A DNA stretch of 46,971 nucleotides from Spinellus fusiger. Its lineage: Eukaryota > Mucoromycota > Mucoromycetes > Mucorales > Phycomycetaceae. The notes beneath the pieces were generated by a model, which was given only the letters and a program-made list of their open reading frames with translations, was not told where the DNA came from and ran no database searches. A program made the position numbers and the translations under genes. Location: assembly GCA_025094145.1 (NCBI GenBank), contig JALLLS010000142.1, positions 1-46,971 of the forward strand. The letters are read 5' to 3'. Shown piece after piece: positions 38,912 to 46,971 of the stretch. Within the stretch, counting starts at the first letter, position 1. Every line of letters starts with the position of its first letter.

Positions 38912-41900
38912 CTAAATGTCTGCTTCAGCTATAAACACAAGAATCAACTTCTTGGCCATAGACTCAGCACAAACCACAGTGAAAGGAATATTGTCAAACA
39001 CTAGTTGCCAGTGACACCTCCAGAGTGCCAAGAGAAGGCCTGATACCACTTGATATGGCTCCAGAGAAAGGAAAACAGAGGTAGGAAATTTGAGACTGTA
39101 AATGGCCTTGAAAATGTCCAATAGAGTAGGACTCCTGCCAAAGAAATGCTCCCAGACTAAATTCCAAGTAGCTAACTTGACAGGGCAAGCAAAAAGAAAG
39201 TGAGCACCTGCATCTTCAGACACTTTACAGATTGGACAAAGAGCAGTGGGAAAAGAGTCAGGGATAAGCTGATGTAGCAGCAAGTGACAAGAAAGTTTTG
39301 AGTGCAGAGCTCTATACCAGACATTTTGAGCAGAGTGGTGGATATTCATCTGCCAGAAAAATCTCCAATTGCAATTAGTGAGAGGTGGTCTAAAGACAGG
39401 TAAGACAGGTACTGAGGTAGCAATCTGTCTATAGAGACAAGGGCCAAGCTTGCTCAAGGGGCAATCCTCAGTATCTACACTGGAAATGAAAGGGCTCAAG
39501 TCCAAACAACCCACTCCTTGAGGTTCTGAAGAAGGATGCAGACCAGGAAGACAGTTGAAGACAAAGAATCCATGTAGTAGAAGATGACCAAGTAGGTGGG
39601 CACAACAGAAACAAGATACAAGACAAGAAGAAACTGTTACCTCAGAGGGTATACAATGCCAAATGCATTGAAGCACTTCATCAAAGACAAAGGCATCCAC
39701 TGTACTCAGGTTACTGTAACCCTTTGAAGGCTTAAATTGATTGTCAGGTGAAGACCAAACAGCAGACAAAGGAAGAGAGAGACAAGTAGCAGATGACACT
39801 CTCTGACTTACTGGATGCTGTGGCAACTGGTCAAAGGCATTTAGTAGTGAACCCAAAGGGTGTAAACCAGATGCAAGTGCATGGGAGCATAGGGTTGGAA
39901 AAAAGAAAGGCAGTAATGGATCAGGCACATTACACATACTTTGAAGAACAAAAGCAGTGTAAGGAGAAACAAAAGAATAAGGATTTCCACCAAAGAGAGG
40001 TCAAATCCACCACACTTCAGAGCCCATTGGTGTAGTTGAGGATCCATAATACCCAGTCTACCTGCTTGCTTGGGTGCAGTTAACTTATCAAATTTGATTG
40101 GTGGAAACATGTTATACATAAGGAACTGTTGACCACAAGAGTGCAACCGTTTCAATAATTTAGCATGCAGAGGAGTAACTCAAAGGACATGCCACAAGGT
40201 AGAGAAGATGAGCATATTAAGCACAGTGGCTCTTCCTAATACTGACAAAGAGCGTTGAGAGTGAATATGACAAGCTGCCTTGACTTTTTCCAGAAGCTGG
40301 TGGCAGAAAAACAAGCATTGGTCTGTAGAAATGGCAAGAGGAAAACCCAGGTATATCACAGGAGTACTAGATCTACAGTCATGCCAGTCAACAATCTGAT
40401 GGCAACTTAGTGGATCAGTCCACCCAGGGAGCAAGGCCCCAGAAAGAGAAAAAGCAGTTGTCTTGGAGAAATTAATTTTTGCATTGGATGCTCTGCTATA
40501 GGTATCCAACCACTTGTACAGGCAGTCTAGATCAGATGACTGTTGAAGAAAGACTAAGGCATCATCAGCATATGCAAGTACTTTCACTGGTGAAGGAAGA
40601 GGAAGAGGCACAAAAGTAGCAGAACTAGTGAAGACATATCCTTTAAGATCAGTGTCTTGTAACAGAGAGCAAAGAAGTGGTTCAAAAGCCAGGTTAAATA
40701 GAACTGGTGACAGTGGATCCCCTTGACAAAGACCATGTCTTTGGTTTACAGGTGAAGAGATGAAACCATTGACATTGACCCTGATGGCTGTACCAAAGAA
40801 CAAACCAATCAGACAAGTGACAAGAGTCTCTGGGAAACCAAAACGATGAAGAACAGTAGAAAGATAGGTAGGATGAACTCTATCATATGCTTTCTCTTGG
40901 TCCAATAACAAGCCAATGGCAGTTGAACCAGATCAAACAGCATCATCCATCACCAACCAAGTCAATAAACCATTATCTGCAATAAAGCAACCATGTAAAA
41001 ACCCAGTCTGGAATTGGTTCACTAGTGTCTGAGCAGCAGGAACAATATAACTATTGACAAGTCTAGTGAAGACTTTTGCATCTGTGTTGATAAGCAAAAT
41101 GGGCCTCCAGTTAGCCAACAAAGAAAGATCACCTCTCTTTGGAAGAAGAGTCATACATGTGTCCTGCCAACTGAGAGGGAAAGTACCTAGAGTAAGAGCA
41201 TCATTGTAGATTTTCACAACCATAGTGGCATATTCAGGGTGAGCAAAAACAAGCCTCAGAATCTTATAGGGTATGCCATCCATGCCTGGACTACTACGTT
41301 GTGGGGAGTAGAAGACACCTTCCAGAATCTCTTCCAGAGTGATATCAGCTACCAACTGTTTAGCAGTATTAGCAGATAGAATGCAGGAACTAGGAATATA
41401 AGATAAGAGCTGCTCAGTGGCAGAAGCATCTACAGTCTCAGCAGAGTATAGTTTTGAATAAAAACATTGAGCTGCAGCTGTCATTTCCTGAGGTTTGGAG
41501 CAAAGAGCACCAGATACTGGGTGTCTCAGGGCAGGGATGGTGGTCTGGGCCTGTCTAGTAGTCATTATTTTTTCAAGAAGCTGGCAGAGCATTCACCTTT
41601 TTCCCTCCAAATACAACCAGCTCAAAGGGTAGCCACATAGGCAATCTCATTCTGCAAAGCAGCAATCTGGATTTCCACAGAGGAAAGAAGCAGAGACAAA
41701 GAAGCAGTAAAGCAATATTCTCTCAAAATTTGGTTGCATTGACTTTGTAATTTACATAGCTGTCATTGACGCCATGCTGCCTGTTTCTTTCCAAATTTCC
41801 TAGCTACATTCCAAACTTCTAACTTGGCTCTTTCCCACTGATCTTGTACAGAAAGATCTGACATGGTAGGAAGAAGGTGAGAAAGTGAGTCCATGAGTAG

Positions 41901-42683
41901 GTCACAAAAGTCTTTTTTCTGAGCTAAAAGTGGATTGGCATGCCACAAGCCTTTACCACAAGGTATAGCAGTAAGTGATAAAGTAACTGACAAAAGAGCA
42001 TGATCAGTCCACTCTGAGTTAATAAAGACTATGGTAGCAGAGTGAGTTGTAGGAGCTAAGGCAGTTGATGCAAAGATAGCATCAATACTGGATGCAACAT
42101 TTCTTCTACAAAAAGTGGGTGGTGGGTGGAGAGAAGAACAATGGTGACAATCAACAAAGTACCTATCCACAAAAGATGTCCACTGTAGTAGTGATTGTGA
42201 GTGAGTAGTAGGTAAAGAGTAGTTAAAATCTCCAGCAATAAGGATGCATGGGAGAGAAGTAGTATAGTCCATAAAGGACAGAAGCAAGAGAAGATTGTTG
42301 TAGAAATGTCTTTGTTCAGAAAGGTGTGTGGGTGCATAGAGTACCAACAGCTCAAATGATTCAAAGGCATTGTTGCAATGAGTAATTGTAGCAGAGAGAA
42401 CTCTACAATCAATAGTTGAGTAATTAGGAGAAAGAAGAAGATCAGGAGAGAGAGAAATCAATCCACAATGAGAAGACCAGAGGCTATGAGAAGCTTGGAA
42501 TTCCATGTGAAAGGTGTGTTGAAGGTCAGGAGAAGCATGTGTTTCTTGCAAAGCAAGTAGTTGAAAAGATTGTGTCCATAGAAATTGAATAAATTGTTGT
42601 TGTTTTTGTGTGTTATTTACCTTGGCCAGGCCTCTGCAATTGAGAGAGCCTAATTGAATATCATATGGTTGTACTCTATTCAT
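38912..42683 (-). pseudogene. LB2 ORF2: endonuclease and reverse transcriptase (broken)
   Basis: ATG at 42683 overlaps the ORF1 stop as ATGA. The endonuclease (to 41763) looks intact with LGSLNCRGL, LLALQETHA, ILIAGDFNYSL, SIDAIFAS and WTDHALLSV. The RT (41592-40180) has SPGMDGIPYKILR, MTLLPKRGDLSLLANWRPI, LLDQEKAYDRVHP, GLCQGDPLSPVLFNLAFEPL and VLAYADDALVF, so both catalytic sites are present. The C-terminus (39937-38912) has a CCHC cluster CPICKVSEDAGAHFLFAC. Defects are a frameshift near 41600-41760, TGA near 40931, TGA at 40180-40182 and a frameshift near 39940. Each looks recent. Confidence 0.88.
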
Positions 42684-43969
42684 TGATATCTAACAGGTTT
42701 TTGATGATTGCGGGGTGGATAATGAGAAAGAACAACAGGTGAAACAGGTAAAATGGATTGATTTGGAGTACTCTGTGAATTCTCAGAGAGATCTAAACTG
42801 CCACATACAGGATTATTCACAAGCATGGGCTCTTCTTCAAACTCAATAACTGCTACACAAGAAGAAGAATCCAAAGGGTCTGCAACACTTATAGCAGTAG
42901 AAGGGGTGGCAACACTACCATCAATAACAGGATCAGCAGTGGATGTAGTAGAAGAAGTAGAAACAGTAACAGCATCATGAGTAGCAGAAGTAGCAGGAGC
43001 ATCAGGAACATTTGGAACAACAGGAGTACTAACAGAAATGCTAGTATCAGCTGTAACAGTGGTATCAACTACAACTGTAGGTTTGTTCTTCTGAATTTTA
43101 GGCTTTTTATGGCCTAAGTCCTCTCTATTCTGAGGACATTGGGCTGCAACATGACCTTCAGAATTACATCCAAAGCACAGACAACAAGGACAAATTGGAC
43201 AGTCTTCATGCAAGTGATCTGTTGTGTGGCAGTATTGACAGAAACTAGGCATATCTTGCCAAGTAGAAAAAAAGGTACTGGTGCTGTCAAACCACTCCAT
43301 CTGGTGGCTTAGTGGCAAGAAGGAAGAAGCAGAAGCAGAAGAAGTAGAAAAGGAAATAAAAGCATATCCTCAGCCCATGAACCAGCCGCCATGTTCCTCA
43401 ACATGCAGACCAAGTTTAAGAATCTGCCCATAGGGCCCAAGAGACTTTTCTAGTCCCAAACAAACATCATCAGCATCCTCAATAGGAAGATTCTTAAGTG
43501 CTAGCTTTGTTACTTTGCAGTTGCCAGGCAAAGCAGGGTATGCTTTCAGAGTGACCCCATCAACTATAAGGCCCTCTCTATTACAGATCTCTAAGCAGTG
43601 ATCCTCTGACTTGAGGATGACTTCTACTAGAGTCTGAGATCCTTCTTTGTGGGTGGTTATTCCAAGACCCACTCCCACTGGAAAAACTTTTCTAGCCTCT
43701 CTATAGAAGGCTGCTGATGTCACCAACACCAAGGTGACATTAAAAAACACACAGGGGTGTTTGCTGGAAGCCTGTTTCCAGACTCAAGGGGTACGTATTG
43801 AGGTGCCATGAGTGGTGTTGGGGGCTGACAAAGGCACAGATTTGTACTTGGCTGCTGCTGAGTACAAACAAAAAGGTATAGCATTATGCTGTTGTTTTGG
43901 TCCATGAGGGGTGTTGTGTGGGCTATTGGCACCACTTGGCAAGTCCGGATTTTTAGCAGGAAGAGCCAT
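42680..43969 (-). pseudogene. LB2 ORF1: RRM plus CCHC RNA-binding protein
   Basis: A 430-codon frame without frameshift, interrupted by two TGA codons (43784-43786 and 43370-43372). The head is Pro/Ser-rich (ANSPHNTPHGP). The RRM-like domain has LALKNLP (RNP2-like) and, across the second TGA, GYAFISF (RNP1, expected to be preceded by Arg or Lys). The zinc knuckles CQYCHTTDHLHEDC and CFGCNSEGHVAAQC both fit CX2CX4HX4C. A long Ser/Thr/Val-rich tail follows. Both TGA positions are shared with LB1. It would bind LINE RNA. Confidence 0.87.
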
Positions 43970-44268
43970 GATCTTTTGGGTTTATTAAATAATCAAACAA
44001 ACAGTATGTCTTGGAAGAAGTCACACTCACCCTGAGTAGACTGAAGACAAGACATACTTAGTCAATTGTATCATATGTAAATTAGTATAAATAAGCAACT
44101 ATTTTGAATGAATAAAAAGGATCCTCTATCCTCTCTTTACCTATTCTTCTTTGATCTACATGGGCTTCAGTCCAGACCTTGTTATCCTCAGTTTCCTCTT
44201 ATTGCTGTCTCTACTTTTGGGCTTAGTATTATCCTGTCCAAATTGGTAACCAACAAGAAAGAGCTATT

Positions 44269-44284
44269 GGACTTATAGCTCAGT
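44269..44284 (+). tRNA. tRNA gene 5' fragment, first 16 nt (interrupted)
   Basis: GGACTTATAGCTCAGT has a 7-nt acceptor strand followed by TAGCTCAGT, a perfect A-box/D-stem start. The next tRNA-type bases would be TGG, but LINE LA3's 3' end (TTAAAGAT) follows. The isotype cannot be told. It has the same cut position as the tRNA-His fragment at 22033-22048. Confidence 0.7.
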
Positions 44285-46971
44285 TTAAAGATTATTTTTA
44301 TTAGGGGTAATAATGCAAGTGCTTAATGAAGCTTACTGCTACCCAAAGACAAAGAAAAAAATACAAAAAGTTCAAAAGGACAAAAGAACAAAAAAGACAG
44401 GCAAAGAAAAGGAAACTAAGACTACTGGGCCTTTTGGCTGTTCCTGCTCTCCACTCTGCAGCTGCTCTAAACATTGTGGCAGTGAGAGGGAGGAAGACAG
44501 AGAACCAGACCAAAAAGCTGTTCAATCATGAATTGCTGTTGCTTGTATACTCCACACCAAGCCAGGACTGGGGTCAGAACTATAATCTCCCTCAGGATTG
44601 CACAGCTGGTCAAAATGCCATAGGATTGTCAGAAGAGGGACCCAAAGGGAAGGACAGGCAGAAGAAGAGAGAGGAAGACAAGAGATTGCATGGTCAACTG
44701 GGTGACTTAGTGGTGGTGCAGGTGGTAGTGATGACCAAAGATGTGCTGGGACAAATGGGCAGATTCTTAGGTGTCTTCTGGATGTATGTTCAGCATCACT
44801 GCCTTGACATGGCCTAGGCTTTCCAGGGAGCCACCCCATTCTCCAATGAACAAGTCTGCTTCTGTCATGCCTAGCAGCAGGAAGGTATAGAATAGGGTCC
44901 ACCCCAATGGTTGGTCTACAGGCCTTGATCAGAACCTGGTCTGTTGCTGCTATGAATCTGTCAAAATGCAGTTGACATTGTGTTTCTAGATATGCCTTCA
45001 GTTTAGCATCAGTGTTGAGAGGCTCTTCAGGCAGAGATCTGTACAGTGGGTTATTTTGTAGGGGCAACAGTGGAGACTGGCCTTGTTGTTGATCTGACAG
45101 GAGAGTAAGGAGACAGTGGGATGGAAGAGTTCTGGCATAAATACAGAATCTTGTTTGGAGTGTGTCCATTTGAAACTGCATGCTTTGTAAGTTACTGATG
45201 TGTTTCAGTACCACTGTAGAGCTGGAAGGATGACCTCCTAGGATCATTCTCAGACACCTGTCTTGGATCTTTTCTACTGCCTTGACATCCTTCTTCTTCA
45301 ATGTAGATATGGCCAGGCCATATTCAAACTTGGGCCTTATGAAGGTCTTGTAGAGACATGTGCTCAGAAGCAGAGAAAAACCAGAACAAGAGGCACCAAC
45401 TGCATGCAACGTTGAAATGGCTAACAGAGCACCTGGCTGTCTGTGCACTAAGATGGAGGCTGGGTTTATACCATGGGCTCTAAAGGGCATGCCTAGGTAG
45501 ATAAATTCATTGATAAGTGGCACTACCTCTCCATACAAAGTGTAGGCTGTTCTGATTAGTGGGTCTTGTTGGACTATTGCACACTTTGATGGACTCCATC
45601 TGAAACCCAGAGACAGTGAGTGTTGTTCTGCTACTTGCAGCATGCTTTGGACTTCCTGGGGACTACCAATGTTGGCTATGTCATCTGCAAAGAAGAGAGA
45701 GTTGATGACTGTTGGTCTTGGTTCTGGTAGAGCATTGGATGCATCTAGTAAGTAGTTGTACTCTCTCAGTGAAGATGGTGAAGTAGATGAGACAACTGTT
45801 GGAGAACGTGCAAAAGGTATAGACCTGAAGGTAGCTGGAAGAGAGTTAATGTATATGGAATACAAGTGAGGACTTAGCCCTGATCCCTGAAGCACACCAG
45901 TCACAGGGACAAAAGAAGGAGAGACATAGTTGCTCAGTAGAACACTGATGGAGACCTCATCAAACATGTTGACTAGAAGTGCCAGGAAAGCAGGTGGGGT
46001 GTTTCTCTTTTTGAGAGCATTCCATATCACTATATGGTCAACTGTGTCATAAGCTGCCTTGATGTCCAGATAGGCCACTACTGGGTACTTGTGATGCTGT
46101 TTGTAGTGCTGGCTGATGATACTGTGAAGGCACAGGGCCTGGTCAAGAGCACCTCTTCTTGGTCTAAAACTACCTTGGGCCACGTCCAGAGGCAGGGAGA
46201 ACTTATGCAACATGGGTAAAAGACACATTTCAAACAGCTTCCTCACTACTGAGGTAAAAGAAATAGGCCTATAGTTGGCAGGATTGTCTGGACTACCCTT
46301 CTTATAGATAGGAAAGACCTGTGCTTGGTGCCATGGTGAGGGGACATAGGCCCATTGCCAGCAAACTGTAAACAAGTTAGACAGAACAGGTGCAATCACA
46401 AACTTGATGGACTTGATCATCTCTGCTCTGATGTGGTCTGAACCTGGTGCTTTTTGAGATGGCAGAAAGGCAATCCAGTGTAATACATCTGCTGAAGTCA
46501 AAGGTGTATTGTTAGCAGAGAAAGGTAGCTGTGGTAATGGTGGTGCTGGTGCAGGTTGTCTTACTTCAGGCAGAATACCTCCACTGTAGACAGTCTTCAA
46601 GTGTCTTCCCATTGCTGTGGCAGCTGCTTCTGGTCCATCAGGGTGCTGGTATGTGGTCTGCTTCTGCCTACGTTGTCTCAGCTGCTTGATCTTTGAGGTT
46701 GTCTTTGCAAAGTCTCTCTCCATTGCCTGACAGAAGGCATGCCATGCTCTTCTTTTGGCAGCCTGCACTTCACTTCTAAATGATGCTACTGCTGCTTGGT
46801 GCTTCTCCCACCAGTAGACTTTGTCAAGGCCAACAGCACGTCTCCATCTTCTGTAGTGTCTATCTCTCAGGTCAGCTACCTCCTGTAGTGATGTAGACCA
46901 AAAGGCCTTCCAGTGTGTGGGTCTTGGACGTTTGCTACCTACAGAGAGATCAAGTGCCTTGTATACATTAT
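44285..46971 (-). mobile_element. LINE LA3 (family A), truncated by the window edge
   Basis: The 3' UTR (44285-44521) matches LA1's 3' UTR and ends AATAAAAATAATCTTTAA with no long A tail, joined to a tRNA fragment. The 3' part of ORF2 is open to the right edge. The copy is the least damaged LA in RT sequence. Confidence 0.9.
44522..46971 (-). CDS. LA3 ORF2, C-terminal 816 codons (partial)
   Basis: An open frame runs from the window edge to TGA at 44522-44524. The visible part starts after the endonuclease. Motifs are WHQAQVFPIYKKGSPDNPAN, YRPISF, AYLDIKAAYDTVD (catalytic Asp), GVLQGSGLSPHLYSIYIN, SLFFADDIA (catalytic Asps), and PKFEYGLAISTLKKKDVKAV. The C-terminus has CRPTIGVDPILYLPAARHD and the HTSRRHL zinc-type cluster. 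No stop or frameshift is seen in this part, so the RT could be functional if the N-terminus outside the window is intact. Confidence 0.9.
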   Translation of the reverse strand, partial: NVYKALDLSVGSKRPRPTHWKAFWSTSLQEVADLRDRHYRRWRRAVGLDKVYWWEKHQAAVASFRSEVQAAKRRAWHAFCQAMERDFAKTTSKIKQLRQRRQKQTTYQHPDGPEAAATAMGRHLKTVYSGGILPEVRQPAPAPPLPQLPFSANNTPLTSADVLHWIAFLPSQKAPGSDHIRAEMIKSIKFVIAPVLSNLFTVCWQWAYVPSPWHQAQVFPIYKKGSPDNPANYRPISFTSVVRKLFEMCLLPMLHKFSLPLDVAQGSFRPRRGALDQALCLHSIISQHYKQHHKYPVVAYLDIKAAYDTVDHIVIWNALKKRNTPPAFLALLVNMFDEVSISVLLSNYVSPSFVPVTGVLQGSGLSPHLYSIYINSLPATFRSIPFARSPTVVSSTSPSSLREYNYLLDASNALPEPRPTVINSLFFADDIANIGSPQEVQSMLQVAEQHSLSLGFRWSPSKCAIVQQDPLIRTAYTLYGEVVPLINEFIYLGMPFRAHGINPASILVHRQPGALLAISTLHAVGASCSGFSLLLSTCLYKTFIRPKFEYGLAISTLKKKDVKAVEKIQDRCLRMILGGHPSSSTVVLKHISNLQSMQFQMDTLQTRFCIYARTLPSHCLLTLLSDQQQGQSPLLPLQNNPLYRSLPEEPLNTDAKLKAYLETQCQLHFDRFIAATDQVLIKACRPTIGVDPILYLPAARHDRSRLVHWRMGWLPGKPRPCQGSDAEHTSRRHLRICPFVPAHLWSSLPPAPPLSHPVDHAISCLPLSSSACPSLWVPLLTILWHFDQLCNPEGDYSSDPSPGLVWSIQATAIHD

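Larger units (their letters stand above)
38716..43971 (-). mobile_element. LINE LB2 (family B), full length, inserted in TB3
   Basis: A 5.26-kb non-LTR retrotransposon in minus orientation. Its 3' end is an A tract (T run 38716-38723), the 5' end lies two bases before the ORF1 ATG at 43969, and an 8-bp duplication flanks it. Both ends correspond to those of LB1, so the two copies define the complete element. ORF1 has two stops, and ORF2 has two frameshifts and two stops. Confidence 0.9.
38242..44255. mobile_element. TB3, split by LINE LB2
   Basis: Outer pieces 38242-38715 and 43972-44255 join to give a complete roughly 0.76-kb element that follows TB1 from TGTCTTTCCCTAATTTG to GGTAACCAACA. 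The join ACTTCTTTTGGGTTTATT matches TB1 (ACTTCTTTTAGGTTTATT). Each arm has AGTATAAATA and AATAAA reading outward. The right end lies 13 bp (18 bp from GGTAAC) upstream of a tRNA 5' fragment. Confidence 0.8.

Overview
This window looks like a transposon graveyard from a eukaryotic, probably fungal genome. I lean towards an early-diverging lineage such as Mucoromycota, with low to moderate confidence. I base this on AT-rich sequence with few CG dinucleotides, two eukaryotic-type nuclear tRNA genes, a GT-AG intron, a Plavaka/CACTA-like transposase with a C2H2 finger, Tc1 elements, L1-like LINEs and a Ty3/Gypsy-like element. I found no convincing host protein-coding gene. Nearly all coding sequence belongs to mobile elements and most of it is broken.

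Labels used: LA1-LA3 are LINE family A (coiled-coil ORF1; endonuclease/RT ORF2). LB1 and LB2 are LINE family B (RRM plus CCHC ORF1; endonuclease/RT ORF2). LH is an ORF1-only LINE. Tc1-a to Tc1-c are Tc1 elements. TB1-TB3 are a roughly 0.76-kb element with inverted, LTR-like ends. LTR-C, LTR-D and LTR-E are solo LTR-like repeats, and Gyp-1 is the Ty3/Gypsy-like element.

Layout: 1-3531 holds a LINE endonuclease scrap, an LTR-D, two Tc1 copies and Plavaka-type fragments. 3532-7359 is a 3.8-kb inverted pair of LTR-D arms around an AT-rich core. 7361-21250 is one broken LINE (LA2, minus strand) interrupted by LB1 (7490-12715), a solo LTR-C (12805-13016) and a Plavaka-like transposon (15084-19154). 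Three of these insertions can be removed on paper to give a continuous LINE, with duplications of 15 bp, 4 bp and TA. 21274-22025 is TB1, followed by the first 16 nt of a tRNA-His gene and then LA1 (22049 to about 26690), tRNA-Val at 26718, a decayed DDE transposase and an LTR-D carrying an LTR-E. tRNA-Ser at 29525 is followed by TB2, which was opened in turn by LH, Tc1-c and Gyp-1. TB3 (38242-44255) contains LB2 and abuts another 16-nt tRNA 5' fragment, in which LA3 begins and runs off the right edge.

The most interesting pattern is targeting of tRNA genes by two unrelated families. All three TB copies end 14-18 bp upstream of a tRNA 5' end, in the same orientation. Both readable LA 3' ends join a tRNA gene after the same nucleotide (15/16, within the A box). 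At two loci the same tRNA gene appears to have been hit by both. Other notable items are a leaderless LINE family with two shared in-frame TGA codons, a HAL1-like ORF1-only LINE, a 25-bp-period palindrome array in an LTR, and a canonical -1 slippery site at the gag-pol junction.
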